In this document: positions 28,614-36,202 of the stretch, piece by piece
Layout: each line of letters opens with the position of its first letter
Position numbering within the stretch: position 1 is the stretch's first letter
Assembly (NCBI GenBank): GCA_029565685.1
Contig: JAKQNR010000006.1
Span: 186,001 to 250,000 of the forward strand
Direction: 5' to 3'
DNA: 64,000 nt
DNA from: a bacterium
Lineage (GTDB): Bacteria; Zhuqueibacterota; Zhuqueibacteria; Residuimicrobiales; Residuimicrobiaceae
Notes under the pieces: generated by a model
Told to the model about the DNA's origin: nothing
Seen by the model: the letters and a program-made list of their open reading frames with translations, nothing else
Database searches by the model: none
Program-made: the position numbers and the translations under genes

Positions 28614-29865
28614 CCGGTCGATTCCTTGTCCGTTGAATGGTTTGATTGAGCACCAGCGGTCTGGCCCAAAAGCCGATGCTGAGAATATAGGCGAGGGTGA
28701 TATAAAGAAACATCATGCCGATGCGCAGGCCGAACCAGTCGCCCAGCCGCCCGACCACCAGCGGCATCACCGCACCGCCGACAATGCCGCTGCATAAAAT
28801 TCCGGAAAAACTGCCATGATGTTCGCTGACCGAATTGAGCGCGAGAGAGAATACGATCGACCACATCACCGAAATGCCAAAGCCGAGCAGCGGAAACGCA
28901 TAGCGCGCCGCCACCGCCGGGCCGAACAGGGCGACGCTGAGCAGACCGATGGCGAGCAGAGTAAAACCGATCAGCACCTGACGGCTGTCGAACAGCTTGA
29001 GCAGCAGCAGACCCAGCAAACAACCCGCCGTCATCAACCCCCAGAACCAGGCCACACTGGAAGCGCCGATGGTTTGCGGATCCAGGCCGTGATAGAGCTG
29101 GAGAAATTTTGACATCCAGTTGGCGATCCCCTGTTCGGTTCCAACATAGGCGAAAATGCCGAGAAAATACAACAGCACGGTTTTCTGCTTGAACAGGGCG
29201 ACATGCGTGGCCCAGGCGCCGGTTCGTTCATCCGCCTTACGGACCACTTTGGGAAAAGGGCTGAACAGCATAACCACAACCATAATCAGCGTGACCAGTG
29301 CGATCACCCAGTATAGAGAGGTCCACGGCAACTCGGGCGGCACCAGGGCAGCCAGCAGCCCTACCAGAGCGTTTGTCTGCGCCTCCGGCAGAGCCAGCGC
29401 GCGCACCATATAGCTGTACACAAACGGGCTGAGAAAAGAGGCCAAACCAAAGACCAGTTGAGCCATGACCGAATTGAAGGCGAAATGCTCCTCGCCGCCG
29501 GCTGCGCGCAGCAACGGATTGATGGCCACCTGCAGCGTGGCCATGCCGGCGCCCAGCATGAACAGAGAGATCACGGCCACAGAGTAGACCGGCTTGAGCG
29601 CGAACATCAGTGCGCCGGCAAACGCGGCCAGAAAAGCGGCGGTCATCACCGGCTTTTCCCTGAATTTTTCCAACAGCATGCCCGAAGGGATGGACATGAT
29701 GCCGTAGGCGATGAAAAAGGCGAACGGCAGCAACGCCACCATGGTAAAGCTCAATCGATAACTGCTGATGATGTCCGGTATCAGCGGACCGAGAATGTTG
29801 GTTAAAAACGAGATGACAAAGAACACCAGAAAAATCAGACCGACGATGAAATAATTGCGTTTCAT
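28594..29865 (-). CDS. Sugar MFS transporter (FucP/glucose-galactose type)
   Basis: 423 residues, 12 predicted membrane helices. The first helix ILGPLIPDIISSYRLS and the PSGMLLEKFREKPVM loop match the FHS/FucP branch of H+-coupled sugar porters. First gene of the minus-strand operon porter - ROK kinase - GH3 - GH101-like - DUF1080, so it probably brings in the monosaccharide released by those enzymes. A sigma70-like promoter is seen at 29994-30022. Confidence 0.85.
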   Translation of the reverse strand: MKRNYFIVGLIFLVFFVISFLTNILGPLIPDIISSYRLSFTMVALLPFAFFIAYGIMSIPSGMLLEKFREKPVMTAAFLAAFAGALMFALKPVYSVAVISLFMLGAGMATLQVAINPLLRAAGGEEHFAFNSVMAQLVFGLASFLSPFVYSYMVRALALPEAQTNALVGLLAALVPPELPWTSLYWVIALVTLIMVVVMLFSPFPKVVRKADERTGAWATHVALFKQKTVLLYFLGIFAYVGTEQGIANWMSKFLQLYHGLDPQTIGASSVAWFWGLMTAGCLLGLLLLKLFDSRQVLIGFTLLAIGLLSVALFGPAVAARYAFPLLGFGISVMWSIVFSLALNSVSEHHGSFSGILCSGIVGGAVMPLVVGRLGDWFGLRIGMMFLYITLAYILSIGFWARPLVLNQTIQRTRNRPDADHRS

Positions 29866-29993
29866 TTTTGCTTCTTTCTCCGGGAAAAGGATATGGATGG
29901 ATCCGCACGGATCAATCGCGTGGCTTCGGCAGCGCGACGGACGGCAATAGCGGGCAGCGCCGCGCGCTCGCCGTCCGGAACTGGATTTTCAAT

Positions 29994-30022
29994 AATGTAA
30001 GACGCAAAATCGAAATGCGCAA
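29994..30022 (-). promoter_or_regulatory. Promoter of the sugar operon
   Basis: On the minus strand TTGCGC, a 17-nt spacer and TACATT, about 130 bp before the MFS start. The same TACATT -10 recurs at 38858 and 40597. It lies in the 312-bp gap 29866-30177 between the divergent sugar operon and adaptor gene. Confidence 0.45.
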
Positions 30023-30040
30023 TATTAATTACACCTAGCG

Positions 30041-30078
30041 CCCGGCCCGAGAGACCGGCGTGGCCGGGTGAATTTTTT
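30041..30078 (+). terminator. GC-rich hairpin with U tract in the adaptor-gene leader
   Basis: CCCGGCC (30041-30047) pairs with GGCCGGG (30062-30068), followed by TGAATTTTTT. It has terminator form but sits ~100 bp upstream of the adaptor gene rather than after a gene, so it may be an attenuator or may end a short leader transcript. Confidence 0.4.
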
Positions 30079-30177
30079 GTAACATCACACCTTCGGTTTC
30101 GTAAAACAGACAGAATCCCTTGCATCATCATTCCGATCTTCAGCCGGTTGCGTGCCGGTTTAAAGGGAGCCCTTTTC

Positions 30178-31413
30178 ATGTCACGAAAAAAAATCATTGT
30201 CAGCGCAGTCGTCATCCTGGCTATCGTGTTTTCCATCGCGGCCTTGATGGCAAAGAAAAACAAAACAGCCGCCATCGGGGTGCAAACCGCAAAGGCGGAG
30301 CGTATCAAAATCGTCGAAACCGTCACCGCCACCGGCAAAATTCAACCGGTCACCCAGGTCAAGATCAGCGCAGACGTGGCGGGAAAAATCACCTATCTGC
30401 CGGTCAAAGAGAGCGAATGGGTTGAAAAAGGCAGCCTGCTGGTGCAGTTGGACAAGGAGCGGTACCAGGCGGCGGTGGAACAGGCGGAAGCCAATCTGCG
30501 TTCGGTGGAGGCCAACGCCAGGTTGGTCAAGGAGAACGAACTCCAGGCGGAAAAAGAGTACCTCCGCACCAGAGAGCTGTACGATAAAGATCTCACCTCC
30601 AAGGCCGCCCTGGACCAGGTTCACGCCGCCGTGCAGGTGGAAAAAGCGCGTTATCAATCCTATCTGGAACAGGTGGATCAGGCCAGGGCGACCGTCAAAC
30701 AGGCCCGCGAAGATCTGGCCAAAACCACCATCTATGCGCCCATGGCCGGCACCATCAGTAAATTGAACAAAGAACAGGGGGAGATCGCCCTGGGGTCGCA
30801 GTTCCAGGAGGATGTCATTCTGATCATCTCCAACCTCGCCGGCATGGAGGCGCTGGTCAATGTGGATGAAAACGACATCGTCCGGGTCGCCATCGGCGAC
30901 AGCGCGACCGTGGAGGTGGACGCCCTGCCGGAAAAAATCTTTCACGGTGCGGTCAGCGAGATCGCCAGCAGCGCCAAAATATCCGGCAGCGGCACGACGG
31001 AACAGAAAACCGAATTCGAAGTCAAGATCGCCATCACTGACGCCGACAAGGAACTCCGTGAGGGGATGACGGCGAGCAGCGAGATCATCACGGACGTCAG
31101 GCCCCAGGCCATCGGCGTGCCGATCCAGTGCGTGACCACGCGCAGCATAGCCCAGTTAAAGGCCAGGGCGGGTGCGGACACGCTGACTGCAGCGAAATAC
31201 AGGCCGGACAAAGACGGCTATGTCCCCGTGCTCTTTGTCGCAAACAACGGCGTGGCCGAGGCCAGACAGGTCAAGACCGGCATCCAAAGTGAGACCCACA
31301 TCGAAATCCTGGACGGACTGGCGGTCGGCGAGGAATATGTGACAGGCAGTTATCGCGCCATCAGCCAGACCCTGCAGAACGGCAGTTCGGTGCTGGCTGA
31401 AAAAAGTCAGTAA
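30178..31413 (+). CDS. Periplasmic adaptor (MacA/HlyD-like membrane fusion protein)
   Basis: About 411 residues from ATG 30178 (AAAGGGAG at 30161-30168), rather than the in-frame ATG at 30148. One N-terminal signal-anchor helix (residues ~7-25), a split biotinyl-lipoyl domain (ISADVAGKITYLPV ... TTIYAPMAGTISKL), a long alpha-helical hairpin between the halves (~95-180), and a beta-barrel plus membrane-proximal domain. Family role: bridging an inner-membrane transporter to an outer-membrane channel. Two MacB/FtsX-type permeases follow at 13 and 35 bp, an operon for export of an unknown substrate. Confidence 0.9.
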   Translation: MSRKKIIVSAVVILAIVFSIAALMAKKNKTAAIGVQTAKAERIKIVETVTATGKIQPVTQVKISADVAGKITYLPVKESEWVEKGSLLVQLDKERYQAAVEQAEANLRSVEANARLVKENELQAEKEYLRTRELYDKDLTSKAALDQVHAAVQVEKARYQSYLEQVDQARATVKQAREDLAKTTIYAPMAGTISKLNKEQGEIALGSQFQEDVILIISNLAGMEALVNVDENDIVRVAIGDSATVEVDALPEKIFHGAVSEIASSAKISGSGTTEQKTEFEVKIAITDADKELREGMTASSEIITDVRPQAIGVPIQCVTTRSIAQLKARAGADTLTAAKYRPDKDGYVPVLFVANNGVAEARQVKTGIQSETHIEILDGLAVGEEYVTGSYRAISQTLQNGSSVLAEKSQ

Positions 31414-31426
31414 AGAAGAACCTACG

Positions 31427-32662
31427 ATGATCTCCGTCGAGCAACATAAAGAGTCCCTGCGCATGGCCTGGTCCGCGGTTCAGGCGAACAAAACCCGCGG
31501 CATTCTCACCACGCTGGGCATCATCATCGGCATCGTGGCGGTGTCCACCACCATGACCGTGTCCAATGGATTGGGTAACAGCTTTAAGCAGAGTTTTTCA
31601 TCTCTGGGCACAGATGTGCTCTACGTCTCGCGAATGCCCTGGATCATCATGGATGATTTTTTCCAGTACCGCAACCGGCCGACGATCACCTTTAAGGAAA
31701 GCGAAAAGCTGCAGCAGCGGCTGAGAACCGCCCTGGCGGTGAACCCCACCACCGGCACCAACCGCAACGTGAAATACCGGTCGCAGGTTTTAGAAAACGT
31801 CGCCGTGGTCGGCACCACGGACAAACAGACCTTGATGAACGCAGCGGTACCGGAATTCGGTCATTTCATCACGCCGGTGGATGTGCAATATAAAAAACAG
31901 GTCTGCGTCATCGGCGCAGAGATCCATGATCACCTGTTTAAAAACTCCGGCGGTCTGCAAAAGACCATTCAGATCGGCCGCTACCCCTTCCGGGTGATCG
32001 GCATTATGGAAAAGCAGGGCAGCGCCGGTTTCTTCGGCGGCCCGAATCTGGACCGACAGATCCTGATACCGATCACCACCCTGGTGCAGGTTTTTGGCGG
32101 CAGCCAACGCGATTTCAACATCGCGGTCAAAGCGCCCAGCCAGGAGTCGCTGGATGATTTCCGCTGCGAACTCGTGAGCGAGATGCGCAAGTTGCGCAAG
32201 CTGTCGCCGACCGAACCCGACAATTTCTCCATCAACACCATGGACACGCTGATGAACGCCTACAACAGAGTCATGGGCGTGGTGGTGTTGATCGGCATGG
32301 TGATCACCGGCCTCTCCTTGTTCGTCGGCGGCATCGGTGTGATGAACATCATGTTCGTCTCTGTCACCGAACGCACGCGAGAGATCGGCATCCGCAAGGC
32401 CATCGGCGCACCCCGGCGCACCATTTTGATGCAATTCCTGTTCGAGTCCTCCTCCATTTGCATCCTCGGCGGCATGATCGGGGTTCTTCTCTCTTTCGGT
32501 GTAGCGGCGCTGATCAACCGGCTGCTGTTGCCGGCGTCGGTTTCGCCGGGGGTGGTGCTCATCGCTCTGCTGGTGTCTATGGCGACCGGCATCCTGTCCG
32601 GGATCCTGCCGGCCTACCAGGCGTCCCGCTTAAATCCCATCGACGCCCTGCGATACGAATAG
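31427..32662 (+). CDS. MacB/FtsX-type ABC permease, first copy
   Basis: 411 residues: one helix near residues 24-46, a periplasmic MacB_PCD domain (~50-275), then three helices at the C-terminus with the FtsX block VGGIGVMNIMFVSVTERTREIGIRKAIGA, which contacts the ATPase. No fused nucleotide-binding domain, unlike E. coli MacB. It is paired with a second permease and an upstream adaptor; the ATPase must be encoded elsewhere. Confidence 0.9.
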   Translation: MISVEQHKESLRMAWSAVQANKTRGILTTLGIIIGIVAVSTTMTVSNGLGNSFKQSFSSLGTDVLYVSRMPWIIMDDFFQYRNRPTITFKESEKLQQRLRTALAVNPTTGTNRNVKYRSQVLENVAVVGTTDKQTLMNAAVPEFGHFITPVDVQYKKQVCVIGAEIHDHLFKNSGGLQKTIQIGRYPFRVIGIMEKQGSAGFFGGPNLDRQILIPITTLVQVFGGSQRDFNIAVKAPSQESLDDFRCELVSEMRKLRKLSPTEPDNFSINTMDTLMNAYNRVMGVVVLIGMVITGLSLFVGGIGVMNIMFVSVTERTREIGIRKAIGAPRRTILMQFLFESSSICILGGMIGVLLSFGVAALINRLLLPASVSPGVVLIALLVSMATGILSGILPAYQASRLNPIDALRYE

Positions 32663-32697
32663 CCGAAATAGGTAAGGTCCTGAACAAAGGTGAAAAC

Positions 32698-33945
32698 ATG
32701 TTTATTGCAGAAGCGTTCAAGATGGCGTTGGCTGCCATCGGCGCCCATAAATTGCGCTCCAGTCTGACGCTGGTCGGCATCATAGTCGGCGTCGCCTCCA
32801 TCATTGCGGTGATGACCGCCATCTCGATCATCCAGACCAGCATTGAAACAGAGCTGGCTGTGCTTGGAACCCAGACCTTTCAGGTGCAAAAGTACGCCGC
32901 CGGAGGGCCCATGAGCGAGGCGGAAAGACGCAAGATCATGGCGCGCCGGCCCCTGACCGTGGAGCACGCGAACCTGATCCGGGAGCGCGTGGCTGATGCG
33001 GATTTGGTAGGCGCGGAATTGTGGTCCTTCGGTCATGCCGCCAAATACCGGGATATCGCCACCAACGCCAACTTGACGATCTGCGGCGGCACGCCCGAGT
33101 ATGTGGAGAACAACACTCATTATGTGCACTCGGGGCGCAATCTGTCAGCAGAGGATGTGCAGGTCGGACGCAGCTGCGTTCTGCTCGGATATGGCGTGGC
33201 GGAAAAACTCTTTCCCTGGACCGATCCGCTGCAAAAGAGCATCAAGATCGATGGCCGCTCCTTTCAAGTGATCGGCGTGCTGGAAGAAAAAAAATCGAGC
33301 CTGGGCGGAGGCTTTGACAACTATCTGATCATGCCGATATCGAAATTTGAAAGAATGTTCACCGAGCGCGATCAGTTCGGCAGGGATCGGTCGGTCAACA
33401 TCACGGTGCGCGCCAAAAGACCAGAACTGCTCAATGATACAATCGAAGAAACCCGGGCGGTTCTGCGCCAGTCGCGCGGTCTGAAACCGCAACAGGAGGA
33501 CGATTTTACGATTTTCACCAACGACAGCCAGATCAAGACCTTTCATCAGACCACGGCGGGCATCAAAACAGGCTCTTTCGTCATCGGCATGATCGCTCTG
33601 ATTGTAGCCGGAATCGGCATCATGAACATCATGCTGGTCTCGGTGACCGAGCGCACCAAGGAGATCGGCATCCGTAAATCTCTGGGCGCCAAACGGCGAG
33701 ACATCCTGATGCAATTTCTCCTTGAGGCGATCTTGCTCGCCAATGTCGGCGGCGCCGTGGGAGTGGCCTTGGGCTTTGGCCTCGGCAACCTGGTCAGCGT
33801 GTTCACCCGGTTTGCGCCCCATGTGCCCCTGGAGTGGAGCGTCGCCGGCCTGGTGTTTTGCACCCTGGTGGGGCTGACCTTCGGCCTCTGGCCGGCGTGG
33901 AAAGCCAGCAAGCTGGATCCCATCGCCGCCTTGCGTTTCGAGTAA
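32698..33945 (+). CDS. MacB/FtsX-type ABC permease, second copy
   Basis: About 415 residues from ATG 32698 (AAAGG at 32686-32690); the frame is open 80 codons further up inside the previous gene, but that part is out of keeping with the family. Same layout as the first copy: TM helix ~20-45, periplasmic domain, then VAGIGIMNIMLVSVTERTKEIGIRKSLGA and two more helices. The two permeases are divergent paralogues and probably form a heterodimer. Confidence 0.9.
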   Translation: MFIAEAFKMALAAIGAHKLRSSLTLVGIIVGVASIIAVMTAISIIQTSIETELAVLGTQTFQVQKYAAGGPMSEAERRKIMARRPLTVEHANLIRERVADADLVGAELWSFGHAAKYRDIATNANLTICGGTPEYVENNTHYVHSGRNLSAEDVQVGRSCVLLGYGVAEKLFPWTDPLQKSIKIDGRSFQVIGVLEEKKSSLGGGFDNYLIMPISKFERMFTERDQFGRDRSVNITVRAKRPELLNDTIEETRAVLRQSRGLKPQQEDDFTIFTNDSQIKTFHQTTAGIKTGSFVIGMIALIVAGIGIMNIMLVSVTERTKEIGIRKSLGAKRRDILMQFLLEAILLANVGGAVGVALGFGLGNLVSVFTRFAPHVPLEWSVAGLVFCTLVGLTFGLWPAWKASKLDPIAALRFE

Positions 33946-33973
33946 CACCCATTGCTCTTCAAGCCCCTCGGCA

Positions 33974-34001
33974 TTCTCTGGTCTCTCACCAAGCCAGAGA
34001 A
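33974..34001 (+). terminator. Hairpin after the adaptor-permease operon
   Basis: TTCTCTGG (33974-33981) and CCAGAGAA (33994-34001) pair perfectly over a 12-nt loop, 28 bp after the stop. The T-rich run comes ~25 bp later (34027-34033), so it may act as a terminator together with A6-TGCC-T6 there. Confidence 0.4.
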
Positions 34002-34164
34002 CCTCCCCGCTGAAATAAAAAATGCCTTTTTTAATTTTAATCCGTATATTTCATGACGAGAATCCGGCGCCGCACCGCTCAGCCATTGCGGGCGCTGCCG
34101 TGCGTGTTGTCGGATGCGCCCATGAATGCAGTACGAGACCAAGAACGGAGAGAAAGGAAAAAAC

Positions 34165-35127
34165 GTGAAACGCCCCGCGCTTTACATCCTGATGGTGATC
34201 CTGCTGATGGCCATCCTGCTGACCGGCTGTGTAAAAAAAACCGGGACCAAGCCCATCCTCATCGGCGCGTCCCTGCTGACCATGCAGGATGATTTTTATA
34301 TCACCCTGGCCAAAGGGCTCACCGATGCGGCAGCGGCGCACCCCGAGATGCCGCTCAAAGTCCTGATTCGCAATTCAGATTTCAAGCTCAACCGGCAGCT
34401 GGGCGACATCGATGATTTCATGCAGCAGGGCATCAGCCTGCTGATCGTCAGCCCGACCGGTCCCAGCGCCATCTGTCCAACCCTGGAAGAGGTGAATAAA
34501 AAGGGCGTTCCGGTCATCACCGTGGATATCAAAAGCACCTGCCCGTTGGTGAAAACCCATGTCATGTCCGACGATCTGCTCGCCGGCCAGGTGGCCGGAC
34601 AGTTTGTCGCAGATCAATTAAACGGCGAGGGCGCTATCGCCATCGTCACCCACCCGATCTACTCTTCTGGCATCAACCGGGTCATCGGATTTCGCCAGGT
34701 CCTGCAGCAATATCCCCGTATTCACATTCTAGCGGAGCTGAATGCTGAATCCAGCAGAGAGAAGGCCATTGCGGTCATGGACGATCTGATGATGGCGCAT
34801 CCGGAAGTCAACTATGTCATGGGCATCAACGATGTCATGACCCTCGGCGCCATGGCGGCGGTGGAGGGCGCGGGCAAATCCGAACAAATCAAGGCGGTCA
34901 TGATCTGCGGCGGCCAAAAAGAGGCGTTCAGCCGACTCAAAGCGGGAGATCCCTGTCTCAAAGGGGCGGCGCTGCTCTATCCTTATCAGATCGGCGCCCA
35001 GGCCATCGAGGCCGCGGTTCAAATCCTGCAGGGCAAACCGGTGCCGCCGGAAATCCTCGCGCCGGTGAAACTGATCACCCATGAGAACGCGGTCGAACTG
35101 GAAGCTGAGTGGTACGGACAAAAGTGA
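34165..35127 (+). CDS. Ribose-type sugar-binding lipoprotein (RbsB-like)
   Basis: About 320 residues. A GTG at 34165 is the likely start: GAAAGGAA precedes it and it opens a lipoprotein signal with lipobox LLTGC. The rest is a periplasmic-binding protein of the Peripla_BP_4 type: FYITLAKGLTDAAAAHP, the LIVSPTGPSAICPTLEEVNKKG strand, GAIAIVTHPIYSSGINRVIGF hinge and NYVMGINDVMTLGAMAAVEG. It captures a pentose, hexose or similar ligand for the permease encoded 139 bp downstream. The gene usually found between them for the ATPase (RbsA) is absent. Confidence 0.88.
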   Translation: MKRPALYILMVILLMAILLTGCVKKTGTKPILIGASLLTMQDDFYITLAKGLTDAAAAHPEMPLKVLIRNSDFKLNRQLGDIDDFMQQGISLLIVSPTGPSAICPTLEEVNKKGVPVITVDIKSTCPLVKTHVMSDDLLAGQVAGQFVADQLNGEGAIAIVTHPIYSSGINRVIGFRQVLQQYPRIHILAELNAESSREKAIAVMDDLMMAHPEVNYVMGINDVMTLGAMAAVEGAGKSEQIKAVMICGGQKEAFSRLKAGDPCLKGAALLYPYQIGAQAIEAAVQILQGKPVPPEILAPVKLITHENAVELEAEWYGQK

Positions 35128-35178
35128 AAAAGGATCCTCTTCAGACCGTCCAAGGCCGAGGGCAAACCTTTCAGCCAC

Positions 35179-35194
35179 CCTGCCTTTTTGCAGG
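35179..35194 (+). other. Intercistronic hairpin between binding-protein and permease genes
   Basis: CCTGC and GCAGG pair over a 6-nt loop in the 139-bp gap between the binding-protein and permease genes. Such hairpins often protect the upstream message and lower the expression of the downstream permease. Only a weak stem, without a following U run. Confidence 0.3.
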
Positions 35195-35266
35195 ACCCGT
35201 CTTAACAGCAGAAGCCCGATGTACGAGATCGCCATCTGAGGATTTAATCGATCGGAGACAGCAGTT

Positions 35267-36193
35267 GTGAAAATTTTTTTCAGCCGCTACGGCAGTCTGT
35301 TAGTGCTGGCTGTCATGATCATCATCATGACGGTCCTGTCGCCCAACTTTATGACCATCGCCAACCTGTTCAACGTCAGCCGTCAGATCTCGGTGATGGC
35401 GGTGGTGGCGGCAGGCATGACCTTTGTGATTTTGAGCGGCGGCATCGACCTCTCGGTGGGTTCGGTGGTGGCCCTGTCCGGCATCATTCTCAGCTGGCTG
35501 ATCCAGAAAGCCGCTCTGCCGGTCGTGCCGGCCATCATCGCCGGCGTCGCTGTCGCGGTCTTGATCGGCTTGATGAACGGCGCCTTTATCGCCAAGCTGA
35601 AAATTCCGTTTTTTATCGTCACCCTGGCGACCATGGTCATCGCCAGGGGACTCTGTTTTATCATCACCGGTGGTTTTCCCATCTCGCAATTGGGCGAGGG
35701 CTTTCAGCAGATCGGCCGCGGCTATTGGGGGCCGATCCCCATACCGGTGATCGTGATGGTGATGGTCTATCTCATCGCCTTTCTTCTCCTTCAGGGCATG
35801 CGTTTCGGCCGGCATGTCTATGCCATCGGCGGCAATGAGACCGCCGCCAAGCTGGCCGGCATTCGTGTGGATCGCACCAAGATCCTCATCTATGGCGTGT
35901 GCGGAGCCTGCGCCGGCATCGCCTCGCTGATCCTGACCTCGCGCATGAACTCGGGCGACCCCAACATGGGCACCGGTCTGGAGATGGACGCCATCGCCTC
36001 CATCGTTATCGGCGGTACAAGCATCAGCGGCGGTTCGGGATGGATCTGGGGCACCTTCATCGGCGCCTACATCATCGGCATCCTCAACAACGGACTCAAC
36101 ATGCTGAATATCTCCGCGTATTATCAGATGGCGATGAAGGGGTTGATCATTCTGCTGGCCGTCTGGTTGCAGCAGAGTATGCAGAAAAAGTAG
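35267..36193 (+). CDS. Ribose-type ABC permease (RbsC-like)
   Basis: 308 residues starting at a GTG (35267) with CGGAGA nine bases upstream. About ten membrane helices of the BPD_transp_2 family: the GGIDLSVGSVVALSG and NGAFIAKLKIPFFIVTLATM blocks and the coupling loop AIGGNETAAKLAGIRVDRTKI are diagnostic of the RbsC/XylH branch. It would carry the ligand of the upstream binding protein. Ends 9 bp from the convergent DUF4838 gene. Confidence 0.92.
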   Translation: MKIFFSRYGSLLVLAVMIIIMTVLSPNFMTIANLFNVSRQISVMAVVAAGMTFVILSGGIDLSVGSVVALSGIILSWLIQKAALPVVPAIIAGVAVAVLIGLMNGAFIAKLKIPFFIVTLATMVIARGLCFIITGGFPISQLGEGFQQIGRGYWGPIPIPVIVMVMVYLIAFLLLQGMRFGRHVYAIGGNETAAKLAGIRVDRTKILIYGVCGACAGIASLILTSRMNSGDPNMGTGLEMDAIASIVIGGTSISGGSGWIWGTFIGAYIIGILNNGLNMLNISAYYQMAMKGLIILLAVWLQQSMQKK

Positions 36194-36202
36194 GCGGTTG
36201 CA

